From NCBI GenBank assembly GCA_019038745.1, contig JAHOYV010000046.1, positions 42,561 to 106,560 on the forward strand: a DNA stretch of 64,000 nucleotides, written 5' to 3'. The position numbers and the translations under genes were made by a program. The notes under the pieces are model-generated. The model was not told where the DNA came from, searched no databases, and worked only from the letters and a program-made list of their open reading frames with translations. Source of the stretch: Gemmatimonadales bacterium (GTDB taxonomy: Bacteria; Krumholzibacteriota; Krumholzibacteriia; LZORAL124-64-63). This document shows, piece by piece, positions 44,806 through 53,460 of the stretch. Position 1 is the stretch's first letter. Each line of letters opens with the position of its first letter.

Positions 44806-47800
44806 TGCTGACCCTACCCTTCCGTCATTTTACATCCCTTGCCGTGCTGCTCCTTCTCCTGGTGTCGATTGCCTGCCTGGCCGACGATTTGGCCCAGGGT
44901 GAGCCCGATAACCAGGATATGCGCCTTTTGCGCTTCCCCGATATCCACGGGGACAACGTGATCTTCACCTACGCGGGTGATTTGTGGACCGTCTCGGCCC
45001 AGGGCGGCACCGCCCATAGGCTGACAGCATCGATCGGCTACCAAAGTCAACCCAAGTTCAGCCCGGACGGGCAAGCCATCGCCTTCTCCGGCAACTACGA
45101 CGGCAATGATGATGTATACGTCATCGACGCCCAGGGCGGGGAACCCGTTCGCCTGACCTGGCATCCGGGCTGGGATCGCGTGATCGACTGGCAACCCGAC
45201 GGGAAGAGCGTGCGTTTTCAATCCCCCCGCCGGAGCATGACCGGTCGTGATCTCCAGCTTTACAGCGTAGCCGTCGGTGGCGGCCTGCCGGAAAAAATCA
45301 TCCTGCCCACGGCCGGCCTTTCCAGCTACTCGCCCGACGGGAACCGGATCGCCTACAACCGCATCACCCGAGAGGATCGCACCTGGAAGCGGTACAAAGG
45401 GGGTATGGCCCAGGATATCTGGATCTACGACTTCAACAAAAACGACACGCAGAAGATGACCGACTGGATCGGCAGCGACAATTTCCCCATGTGGCACGGC
45501 GAAACCCTCTACTACAACAGCGATCAGACGGGCCGCCTGCAGATATGGGCCCTGGACCTGGCGTCGTCGGAAAACCCACAGCCCCGACAAGTCACTTTCC
45601 ATGACGAATACGACGTCAAGCGCCCCAGCATGGGACCGGACGCCATTGTGTATGAGAACGGCGGTTGGCTGTACGTGTTGAATCTGGCCACCGAGCAGAC
45701 ACGCAGGCTGAAGATCGCCCTGCACAGCGACAACATCCACACGCGGCCCTTGATCAAGAAGGTGGGCCAGATGGTCCGCTCGGCCGCCATTTCGCCGGAT
45801 GCAAAGCGTGTGATCGTCTCGGCGCGGGGCGATGTTTTCACCGTCCCCGCTGAAAAAGGCAACATCCGCAATCTGACGACCACTACGGGCATCCTTGAGC
45901 GGGACCCGGTCTGGTCACCGGACGGAAAGCAGGTAGCCTACCTAAGCGACCGCACCGGCGAGTACGAAATCTGGCTCCGGTCATCCGACGGCAAGGGCGA
46001 GGAAAAACAGCTAACCAAGGGTACCGAATCCTGGAAATTCTCCCTTTCCTGGTCACCTGACAGCAAACACCTGTTGATGAACGACGCCCGCATGAACCTG
46101 TGGATCGTGGACGCCCAGAGCGGCAAAATGAAACGCATCGCCCGGAGTGTCAGCGGTGAAATCCATGGCTTCGACTGGAGTCCGCACAGTGGCTGGGTGG
46201 CCTACTCTATGGGCGAGGAAAACGGGTTCCATTCAATTTTCCTGTACAACGTGGCCGACGATAAGTCACATCGCGTGACCAGCGATTTCACAAGCGACAC
46301 CGCGCCCTGCTTCGACGACGAAGGCAATTACCTTTTCTTCGCCTCAGGCCGCCACTTCAACCCCACCATCGGCGGCTTCGACCTGAAGCCCGTTTGGGCC
46401 AACATGGACGGACTTTACGTCCTTACCCTGCGCGAGGATGTGGAAAACCCGTTCCCCCCGGAAAGTGACGAAGTGGGAACCGCCGAAGACGATGAAAAAG
46501 ACGAGGAAGAGAACGGCGACGAGGGCGACAATGACAACGAAGAGGAAAAAGAGGACGAAAAACCCATCGAGATCGACCTGAAAGGCCTGGCCGACCGCAT
46601 GGTCGAGCTGAACGTCGGTCCGGGCAACTACTCAAGCCTGGCCTTTAGCGGAGGCAAGCTTTTCTACATGAGCCGCCCCTTCACTCCCGGTGGCGGCCGC
46701 GGCAACAACCAGGCCGTCAGTTCCATCAAACTTTTCGACATGGAAGAGCGCGAGGAAAAGACTGTTCTTGAAAAAGCCAACGGTTTCGACCTCGCGGCCG
46801 ATGGAAAAAAGCTGCTGTACGCGGACGGTAACTCCTTCGGCATCATCGATGCGGAGGAGGACCAGAAACCGGCGGAGGATCTCCTGCGGATCGGCGAAAT
46901 CCAGATCCGGGTCGACCCGCGCAGGGAATGGGCCCAGATGTTCCGTGACGGTTGGCAGCAGGAACGCGATTTCTTCTACGATCCGGGAATGCACGGTGTG
47001 GACTGGAAACACATGTACCAGCGATACGCACAGTTGATTCCCTACGTGGCCCACAGTCTGGATTTCAGCTATGTAATAGGAGAATTGCTCGGTGAATTGA
47101 ACTGTTCCCACAGCTACGTACGAACCGGAGATGTGCCCCGGCCAGAGAATATCGGCACCGGCCTGCTCGGCTGTGATTTTTCCCTGGACGCCAAAACCGG
47201 GCGCTATCGCTTCGATCGTATCTTTAGTGATCGCGACTGGAATTCCGGCACCGAGACACCCCTGCACGTCCCGGGAAACGAGGTAGCCGAAGGCGACTAC
47301 CTCCTGTCTGTCGATGGGGTCGAACTTCAGGCCGGCATGAATCCTTTCAGCCTTTTTGAGAACAAGGTCGGCAAGCAGGTTGTGTTGAAGATCGCAGCCA
47401 AGGCCGGCGGCAAGGACAGCCGGGAAATCACCGTTGAACCGGTGGCCCATGAGTTCAATTTGCGCTACGAAGCCTGGGTCCAGGACAACCGTCGCAAGGT
47501 GGATGAATGGTCCAACGGAAAAATCGGCTACCTGCACATGCCCAACACGGCGGTCGGCGGGCAACAGGGCTTCGCCAAGGGGTACTACCCCAACCTGCGC
47601 AAGGAAGGCTTGATCATCGATGAACGCTACAACGGCGGCGGTTTCATCCCCACCTTCTTCTTCAATATCCTGAACCAGAAACTGGTCAACCTGTGGAAAC
47701 CCCGTCACGGTCAGGATTGGCGCGCGCCGGGATCCACCTTCGCCGGTCACCTGGCCATGGTCAGCAACGGCTATGCTGGCAGCGGCGGCGATGCCCTTCC

Positions 47801-48122
47801 CTACTACTTCAAGTACTACGAATTGGGTCCGGTGATAGGGATGCGCACCTGGGGAGGTCTGGTCGGCTACACCCGCAACATCCGCCTGATGGATGGCGGC
47901 AACCTCACCTTCCCCGAATTCGGCCTGTTCGATATGAACGGCGAGTGGGATGTGGAAAACTACGGAGTGGATCCCACTATCGAGGTGGACAACCTGCCAC
48001 ACGAGGTCATCCTGGGGAAGGATCCACAGTTGAAGAAAACCGTGGAGTATCTCCTGCAGAAGATCGCCGACGAGCCCGTGGAGGTTCCGACGATCCAAAA
48101 ATTCCCCACAGATCGAAACTAG
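44805..48122 (+). CDS. Tricorn-type protease
   Basis: A 1105-residue exported serine protease. Signal segment: LAVLLLLLVSIACLA. Two beta-propeller regions follow, with TolB/PD40-like repeats (FSPDGQAIAFSGNYDGNDDVY and WSPDGKQVAYLSDRTGEYEIW). A very acidic linker of about 45 Glu/Asp-rich residues lies near residues 550-595. The PDZ domain and C-terminal S41-like core come last. Tricorn catalytic elements are present: the Ser-His pair in NCSHSYVRTG, the nucleophile serine in YAGSGGDALPYYF and the glutamate in VENYGVDP. The archaeal enzyme has Asp after the serine; here it is Gly. It degrades oligopeptides, probably handing products to the coupled M28 peptidase. Confidence 0.93.
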   Translation: MLTLPFRHFTSLAVLLLLLVSIACLADDLAQGEPDNQDMRLLRFPDIHGDNVIFTYAGDLWTVSAQGGTAHRLTASIGYQSQPKFSPDGQAIAFSGNYDGNDDVYVIDAQGGEPVRLTWHPGWDRVIDWQPDGKSVRFQSPRRSMTGRDLQLYSVAVGGGLPEKIILPTAGLSSYSPDGNRIAYNRITREDRTWKRYKGGMAQDIWIYDFNKNDTQKMTDWIGSDNFPMWHGETLYYNSDQTGRLQIWALDLASSENPQPRQVTFHDEYDVKRPSMGPDAIVYENGGWLYVLNLATEQTRRLKIALHSDNIHTRPLIKKVGQMVRSAAISPDAKRVIVSARGDVFTVPAEKGNIRNLTTTTGILERDPVWSPDGKQVAYLSDRTGEYEIWLRSSDGKGEEKQLTKGTESWKFSLSWSPDSKHLLMNDARMNLWIVDAQSGKMKRIARSVSGEIHGFDWSPHSGWVAYSMGEENGFHSIFLYNVADDKSHRVTSDFTSDTAPCFDDEGNYLFFASGRHFNPTIGGFDLKPVWANMDGLYVLTLREDVENPFPPESDEVGTAEDDEKDEEENGDEGDNDNEEEKEDEKPIEIDLKGLADRMVELNVGPGNYSSLAFSGGKLFYMSRPFTPGGGRGNNQAVSSIKLFDMEEREEKTVLEKANGFDLAADGKKLLYADGNSFGIIDAEEDQKPAEDLLRIGEIQIRVDPRREWAQMFRDGWQQERDFFYDPGMHGVDWKHMYQRYAQLIPYVAHSLDFSYVIGELLGELNCSHSYVRTGDVPRPENIGTGLLGCDFSLDAKTGRYRFDRIFSDRDWNSGTETPLHVPGNEVAEGDYLLSVDGVELQAGMNPFSLFENKVGKQVVLKIAAKAGGKDSREITVEPVAHEFNLRYEAWVQDNRRKVDEWSNGKIGYLHMPNTAVGGQQGFAKGYYPNLRKEGLIIDERYNGGGFIPTFFFNILNQKLVNLWKPRHGQDWRAPGSTFAGHLAMVSNGYAGSGGDALPYYFKYYELGPVIGMRTWGGLVGYTRNIRLMDGGNLTFPEFGLFDMNGEWDVENYGVDPTIEVDNLPHEVILGKDPQLKKTVEYLLQKIADEPVEVPTIQKFPTDRN

Positions 48123-48158
48123 TTTTCCGCCCTCGGGCAATGGAACTGGTCTCGACCC

Positions 48159-48190
48159 AAAAGCGCCGCTCCCCGGGGGGCGGCGCTTTT
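48159..48190 (+). terminator. Rho-independent terminator after the tricorn gene
   Basis: AAAAGCGCCGC and GCGGCGCTTTT are paired, with CCCC/GGGG continuing the stem to a tight loop, and a T-run follows the stem. It lies 37 bp after the tricorn stop and would also serve the convergent PAP2 gene. Confidence 0.88.
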
Positions 48191-48225
48191 GGCCAACATC
48201 AACTTGGGGCTGACGTTGCCGGGCG

Positions 48226-49041
48226 TTAGAAGTGGCAAGCTACCGCCACACCGGTCGCCATGGGAATCAGGCGCCAGGTCGTGAACGGAGCAATTTTATT
48301 ATCCACCTCATTCACCCCATTGACCCTGCTATTGCTCCTGCCGTCGGGATTCCCAACAGCCCAACCAATCGCCCAACCGACCGTCGCTCCAAATACCACA
48401 TCGGAAGCGTAATGTTCGCGATCCGCCATCCTGCCCATCCCGGTCCAGACGCCTGCGGCCACCGCGGCTATCCCGGCGTACGACCCACAATGCCGCCACA
48501 CTACCGCAGCAGTAGCGAAAGCCCCCGAAGTGTGGCCCGAAGGAAAAGAATAATCCTCCCCGCTGGGCCGGGTGCGATTGGCGGCAATCTTGATCGCCCC
48601 TGTTGTCCCGTAATTCCATACCAGTGCATGGAAAGCATCATGGCCCATGGAAGCGAATCGATTCTGCCCGTTCCGAGAACCCAACCCTCGAGAGGCCAGA
48701 CCCCAGGTGACCAACGCCAAAGGAGCCTGAACCCTTGGGTCCCCCCAAATATTGCCGGCGTCGGAAAGAGTGCGGGTCCAGCCGCCATCAAGGGCTCGTT
48801 CGATGCCATCGGGATCCTCGAATTCATGGATGATCAGCGCCAAGCCTCCTCCACCAGCCAACCACACGAAACTTTCCCTGTTGACCAGACTATTCAGATC
48901 TTCATACCAGGCGGACCGCCACCCATCCCCCGCCGCCCCGGCAGGGCTTGCCACAAGAGTCACCGTACACCAGGAAACAAGAATGAGAATAAACAGCATT
49001 CCCTCAAAACGTTGATTGATTCGGTAAACAAAGGCTTTCAT
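48226..49041 (-). CDS. PAP2-family phosphatase, second copy
   Basis: A 271-residue membrane or exported protein with an N-terminal hydrophobic segment (MLFILILVSWCTVTLVASPAG). It has the motifs KIAANRTRP, FPSGHTSGA and GRMADREHYASD, which match the three acid-phosphatase motifs. It is more typical of exported lipid or undecaprenyl-pyrophosphate phosphatases than of soluble enzymes. ATG 49041 is preferred to an upstream in-frame start because the signal sequence then begins at once. It diverges from the CYTH gene. Confidence 0.86.
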   Translation of the reverse strand: MKAFVYRINQRFEGMLFILILVSWCTVTLVASPAGAAGDGWRSAWYEDLNSLVNRESFVWLAGGGGLALIIHEFEDPDGIERALDGGWTRTLSDAGNIWGDPRVQAPLALVTWGLASRGLGSRNGQNRFASMGHDAFHALVWNYGTTGAIKIAANRTRPSGEDYSFPSGHTSGAFATAAVVWRHCGSYAGIAAVAAGVWTGMGRMADREHYASDVVFGATVGWAIGWAVGNPDGRSNSRVNGVNEVDNKIAPFTTWRLIPMATGVAVACHF

Positions 49042-49136
49042 AAAATTTCTTTCGCAGGTTGAGGCGGTTTCACCGGTTGAAGCTTCCATCGGTGAGAGGG
49101 TCCCGGTATTCTCCGTCCATACTGAAAGGAAATCGT

Positions 49137-49655
49137 ATGCCCCGCAACGTTGAAATCAAAGCCCGCCTCGTTGATCCTGACCGGACCTTGAAACTGGCAC
49201 AAATGTTGGCCAACACACCGCCTGAACTTATCCTGCAGACGGACATTTTTTTTACCTGTCCTGAAGGCCGCCTTAAGCTCAGGGATTTCCAGAACGGCTC
49301 CGGTGAACTGATCGCCTACTCCCGGCCCAACGCGGCGGGCCCAAAGATCTCCAGTTACAATATCTCTCCCACCGCCGACCCAGCGGGCCTGCTGACTCTG
49401 CTGACCGCCGCCCTGGGCAAGGCTGGCACTGTTCGTAAAACCCGAAAGTTGCTCCTGGCCGGTCGCACTCGAATTCACCTGGACGAGGTTGAGGACCTGG
49501 GGCACTTCCTTGAATTGGAAGTCGTCCTGGCTGAAGGGGAAAGTGTTGCCGACGGTGAGGCAGAGGCCCGCCGCCTGATGGCCGAACTTGAAATCGACAA
49601 GGCCGACCTGATCGAGAAAGCCTACATCGACCTTTTGAGTGAATCTACCCCATGA
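49137..49655 (+). CDS. CYTH-domain protein (class IV adenylate cyclase/triphosphatase-like)
   Basis: A 172-residue protein with the N-terminal CYTH signature VEIKARL at residues 4-10. It is followed by ILQTDIFFTCPEGRLKLRDF, HLDEVEDLGHFLELEV and a late acidic/basic helix, all typical of the tunnel fold that binds triphosphate and metal. CYTH proteins include CyaB cyclases, thiamine triphosphatases and inorganic triphosphatases; which one cannot be told. The ATG follows AAAGGA. It is convergent with the antiporter gene. Confidence 0.88.
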   Translation: MPRNVEIKARLVDPDRTLKLAQMLANTPPELILQTDIFFTCPEGRLKLRDFQNGSGELIAYSRPNAAGPKISSYNISPTADPAGLLTLLTAALGKAGTVRKTRKLLLAGRTRIHLDEVEDLGHFLELEVVLAEGESVADGEAEARRLMAELEIDKADLIEKAYIDLLSESTP

Positions 49656-49718
49656 TCGGCTGGTCAGGGAAAAACAACTGGAAAGCTCCGACAGCACGGC
49701 AAGCGGAACAAGGCTGGG

Positions 49719-51005
49719 TTACATGTATCGCCGCAACACCTTCTTGATTGTCAGGCCCTGCACCACGATGGAAAACAGGACCACGAGGTAGGTGCAGGTC
49801 AGGATCAGATTCTTCTCGGGGATGGGCGGCATGGACAGTGCCAGTGCCACCGAGATTCCGCCGCGTAGACCCGCCCAGGTCAGTATGCGTACCACGCCCC
49901 GGGGAAACTGCGTCCGCAGCCCGATCACCGAAATCGGCAACCAAACACTGATGAAACGGGACAGCAACACGATTACGATTACGATTAGCCCCGCCAGCAG
50001 ACCCTTGCCGCTGAAAGCCACCATCAATACTTCTACCCCGATCAGCATGAAGAGCATTGCGTTCAGAATCTCGTCGATCAACTCCCAGAATTTTTCCAGG
50101 TAGTCGACCACCTCCGCGCTCATGGCGAAGGCGCGTCCGCGGTTGCCGATCAGCAGGCCGGCCACCACAACAGCGATGGGGCCTGAAACGTGAATAGCCC
50201 AGGCCAGGCTGTAGCTGCCCATGACCAGGGCCAGAGTGAGCATGACCTCGACCTTGTAGTCGTCGATGCTGAGCATCAGACGATAGGCAGCGTAACCAAA
50301 AACCAAACCCAGCGCTCCCCCGCCGCCTGCTTCGCGCACAAAGAGCACAGCAAGATCCCAGGCTCCGATTTCACCTCCGTGGCCACCGGCCACTGCGACC
50401 TCGTGCCCTCCTGCTCCCACACCCGTCTTGGCGACCAACATGGCCACCAGACCAGTGAAGACCACTACCGCCACTCCGTCGTTGAAGAGTGATTCTCCGG
50501 CGATGTTCGCCTCCAATTCCTTGGGAGCGTTCAAGGTTTTCAACGTACCCATCACGGCGATGGGGTCAGTCGGCGATATCAGGGATCCGAAGACAAGGCA
50601 CACCAAAAATGAAACATCCAAACCCAGCAATCCGAAGACAAGCCAGCTCAGATAGGCGACCAGAAAAGTGGAAATGAGCAGTCCGATGGTGGCCAGCGAA
50701 GCGATCGTACCCTTGCGCTTGATAAAGTATTCCAGATCCACATGCAGGGCCCCGGCGAAAAGCAGGAAACCCAACATGCCGTGCATCAGGGCCTCGTTGA
50801 AGTCGATCTCCGCCACCCAGGCTTGCAGAGAATTCACGATTTCAAGACCGGGGAAAAGCCAGTGCAACCCCATTATACCGAGGGAACTGACCAGGCTGAT
50901 CATCAATAACCCAACCGATGGCTCCAACTTCAACCAACGGTGGTTGAGATACCCGAGCACTGCAGCAAGAGTCATCAGAACTGCAATAATATCGAAAAGA
51001 GTCAC
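49719..51005 (-). CDS. CPA1-family Na+/H+ antiporter
   Basis: A 428-residue membrane protein with about twelve helices. The pattern is that of cation:proton antiporter family 1, with the conserved region LISPTDPIAVMGTLKTL and NDGVAVVVFTGLVAML, and the motif TWAGLRGGISVALALSMP near the C-terminus. It should exchange sodium or potassium for protons. The start is GTG 51005, seven bases after AGGAG. It lies in a run of minus-strand envelope genes with a barrel protein upstream. Confidence 0.9.
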   Translation of the reverse strand: MTLFDIIAVLMTLAAVLGYLNHRWLKLEPSVGLLMISLVSSLGIMGLHWLFPGLEIVNSLQAWVAEIDFNEALMHGMLGFLLFAGALHVDLEYFIKRKGTIASLATIGLLISTFLVAYLSWLVFGLLGLDVSFLVCLVFGSLISPTDPIAVMGTLKTLNAPKELEANIAGESLFNDGVAVVVFTGLVAMLVAKTGVGAGGHEVAVAGGHGGEIGAWDLAVLFVREAGGGGALGLVFGYAAYRLMLSIDDYKVEVMLTLALVMGSYSLAWAIHVSGPIAVVVAGLLIGNRGRAFAMSAEVVDYLEKFWELIDEILNAMLFMLIGVEVLMVAFSGKGLLAGLIVIVIVLLSRFISVWLPISVIGLRTQFPRGVVRILTWAGLRGGISVALALSMPPIPEKNLILTCTYLVVLFSIVVQGLTIKKVLRRYM

Positions 51006-51065
51006 TGGGGATCTCCTGATCCCCGATCGGCTAGAGCCAACCGGGGATCCGGCAGCGGAATAGTT

Positions 51066-51719
51066 TTAGAAAGAAAACAGGTCGTAGCCGACCATGAACG
51101 AAACCGTCCGGTTTTTCGAATCACCCAGGACACTTGTCCCTGTGTTCTCTTTGTTCAGCTCGGTCAAGCCCATTAGGTACCGCACATCAATATGAAACTT
51201 CAGGATGTTCACCCCGCCACCGATGGCCAGGCTCCATTCAGTGGACGCCATGTCGTCCTTGGTATCCACCCATTCCATGCTTGTTGATTCGTCAAGCTCC
51301 TCCGACTTGAGCAGGATGGCCATTGATGGCCCAGCATAGAGATAAGGGGACAAAGCCGGCAGGGGCAGCTCGAGCTTCAGCAAAAAGGGAATTTCGAAAT
51401 AGGTGAGCTTGCTCTCCCAATTCTCCGTCCCGCCCAGGACCGTACCTTGGTTGCCCTTGACGGAATAGAGTCCCTCGATCTGCGCGTTCAAAGGACCCAG
51501 GGAGGCCTTGAAGAAAGCCCCGCCGATTAAGCCCATCTTGACGTCATTGGATAATTCATCACCGGAAGCGAGGGCCTCCAACTCGGACATCTTGGCGAGG
51601 TTCACCCCGGCCTTGAGACCGAATCCAGCCGAGGGACCGATCGGCAGGGCCGCAGCCTGGCCAACCAAACCGACTGCCATCATCAGGGTCATAACAATCA
51701 GAATTGTACTCTTTCGCAT
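51066..51719 (-). CDS. Small outer-membrane beta-barrel protein
   Basis: A 217-residue exported protein with a signal peptide (ILIVMTLMMAVGLVGQAAA). Alternating strands follow, with PSAGFGLKAGVNLAKM at the N-terminus of the barrel and VSFMVGYDLFSF ending in phenylalanine. This is the general form of PorT/OmpW-type eight-stranded barrels of unknown ligand. The ORF begins with ATG behind GGAGG. Three phased direct repeats lie about 90-120 bp upstream. Confidence 0.75.
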   Translation of the reverse strand: MRKSTILIVMTLMMAVGLVGQAAALPIGPSAGFGLKAGVNLAKMSELEALASGDELSNDVKMGLIGGAFFKASLGPLNAQIEGLYSVKGNQGTVLGGTENWESKLTYFEIPFLLKLELPLPALSPYLYAGPSMAILLKSEELDESTSMEWVDTKDDMASTEWSLAIGGGVNILKFHIDVRYLMGLTELNKENTGTSVLGDSKNRTVSFMVGYDLFSF

Positions 51720-51804
51720 GAAACATAACCTCCGTGCTACTAACCCGCATTGCCATGCCCGTAATGGGATGACAGGGACAATCCGAGTTATTATTGTTCC
51801 ATTC

Positions 51805-51838
51805 AGGGTCCAAATCAGGGCCCAATAAGGGTCAAATC
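51805..51838. repeat. Three phased direct repeats upstream of the barrel gene
   Basis: AGGGTCCAAATC (51805-51816), AGGGCCCAATA (51817-51827) and AGGGTCAAATC (51828-51838) are imperfect tandem copies with an 11-12 bp period, one helical turn. They sit 86-119 bp upstream of the 51719 start codon, a likely place for an activator or repressor site. Confidence 0.5.
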
Positions 51839-51863
51839 AACGCGTTTCAGAACGATTTTCGGT

Positions 51864-53429
51864 CTACTGTTTGATCCCCTTCCTTTGTAGAGTGTGCGCC
51901 CTTTGCAGCAATTTCATAACTTCCTGATTGCCTGGAGCCAGGCGTATTGCCTCGGCCAAATCTGTCTCCGCCTTGGCAAACTCCCCGGCCCGCAGATACA
52001 GCAGGCCCCGGTTGTACCAAGCGGTGGCGGAAGTCTGATCCAACTGGATGGATCTGTCCAACGCATTTTTAGCCCCTTCCTGGTCCTCACTCAGAACCAG
52101 GGACAGACCCAGATCAGCCCAGGCTTGCGCATTCCCCGGGTCCAAGGCCACCGCCCTGCGCAGATATGGTCTGGCTGCGTGATAGCGCTCCTTATGCAAT
52201 AGGATTCTTCCCAGGCCAGCTTCCACCAGTGGATCCTCCAACCCTTTTTCCTTTAATTGGCTAGAGCATTTTCTGAGGTCCTCCAGGCTCTGTTCGAACT
52301 GACCCGTCTCCAGGAATACCAGCCCTCGAATCCGCAGGGACCAAGCCTGATCCATTCCCTTGCGTAATAGGATTCCAGCCCCGTTGACAGCCTGGCCGGC
52401 CCAGAATTCCCGCTCCGACTTACCCTCACCGACCAGGAACCGAGCCCAGGCGTAACCCGTGTAGGCAGATAGGGAACCCGTCACGTAGTAGCGATCGAAG
52501 GCCAGCCAGAATTCGATTTCCCGGCGGTGTGGATCGCGACCCAACCGGGGAAATAATATCCTTTCAATGGGAGCAGTATCCGGGAAAGGCAGAGAGTGAA
52601 AGGACTCTCGATAATATTGCCGGGCGTTGGAAAACTTCTCTTCCTGTTCCGCTACCTCCCCCATTTCCCGCCAACATTCGGCGGCACGATCACCGTCCGG
52701 GCGCAGCCCTATCAGATGATTCAGGGATTCACGGTGAAATCCCCTGGCTCGATCCAGGGTGGCCTTGATCCAGGGAGCATCCGAGTCGAATACATCGTTT
52801 CTCTCGATGTCCTCGGCCATCTTCATGGCTAGTGAATGATTGGCCGCGCCCCCGGCAAGCAAACCGCGTAATAACATGACCTGAGCATCTCCCGAACCAC
52901 GCCGAGCCAGGGGATTGACCCAGGAAAGTCCTTCATGCCACTCGGCGCGGTCGTAATGCAGCCAGCCCCGCAACAGGGCAGTTTCCCGGGCCAGTGCCCA
53001 ATGAGGCGATTCCCGATTCTCCGGCAATGTTTCCAATCCCTCGCCCAGATATCTCACGGCGGCAGCCGCGTTGTCCAACCAAGCCACAGTATGAACGTAA
53101 CCGCCCACCCATCGTCCGAGCCTGGCCTGGGCCAGCCAGGTTTCCGGATCGTCCGGGGCCAAGCCCCCCGCATTGTTCAAAGCGTGGATTATTATGTCAA
53201 GATGACGGGACTTCCGGGCACGCAACCGCCAGGCTGTAGCCAATTCACGGCGCCGAGCCTGTTCGGTGTCTGGAAGATCCAGGAAAGCCTCCAAACCCAG
53301 GGAATCACCGGCGGCGTTGTAGCTCCAACTACTCGGTCCCTTGAAAACAGATCTGCCGCTGGATCCACACCCCCCCAGAAAAACCAGAATCACCAGCATT
53401 AGAAAAAGAAGAATCGCTCCCGGTTTCAT
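51864..53429 (-). CDS. TPR-repeat lipoprotein
   Basis: A 521-residue predicted lipoprotein: hydrophobic ILLFLMLVILVFLGG followed by Cys in LGGC. At least four tetratricopeptide-like repeats follow. The clearest are near the C-terminus (YHAARPYLRRAVALDPGNAQAWADLGLSL, ATAWYNRGLLYLRAGEFAKAETDLAEAI), each about 34 residues. Such proteins scaffold envelope complexes. It precedes by 31 bp (on the minus strand follows) the D-alanine carboxypeptidase gene, which suggests cell-envelope involvement. The start at ATG 53429 follows GGAAGGGG. Confidence 0.82.
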   Translation of the reverse strand: MKPGAILLFLMLVILVFLGGCGSSGRSVFKGPSSWSYNAAGDSLGLEAFLDLPDTEQARRRELATAWRLRARKSRHLDIIIHALNNAGGLAPDDPETWLAQARLGRWVGGYVHTVAWLDNAAAAVRYLGEGLETLPENRESPHWALARETALLRGWLHYDRAEWHEGLSWVNPLARRGSGDAQVMLLRGLLAGGAANHSLAMKMAEDIERNDVFDSDAPWIKATLDRARGFHRESLNHLIGLRPDGDRAAECWREMGEVAEQEEKFSNARQYYRESFHSLPFPDTAPIERILFPRLGRDPHRREIEFWLAFDRYYVTGSLSAYTGYAWARFLVGEGKSEREFWAGQAVNGAGILLRKGMDQAWSLRIRGLVFLETGQFEQSLEDLRKCSSQLKEKGLEDPLVEAGLGRILLHKERYHAARPYLRRAVALDPGNAQAWADLGLSLVLSEDQEGAKNALDRSIQLDQTSATAWYNRGLLYLRAGEFAKAETDLAEAIRLAPGNQEVMKLLQRAHTLQRKGIKQ

Positions 53430-53460
53430 CCAGCTCACCCCTTCCACGACTGGATCCTGC

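Noticed and set aside
46632..48140. 502-codon open frame on the minus strand opposite the tricorn gene
   Set aside because: It lies wholly antisense to a well-supported protease and has no domain or ribosome site; long antisense frames are common in GC-rich genes.
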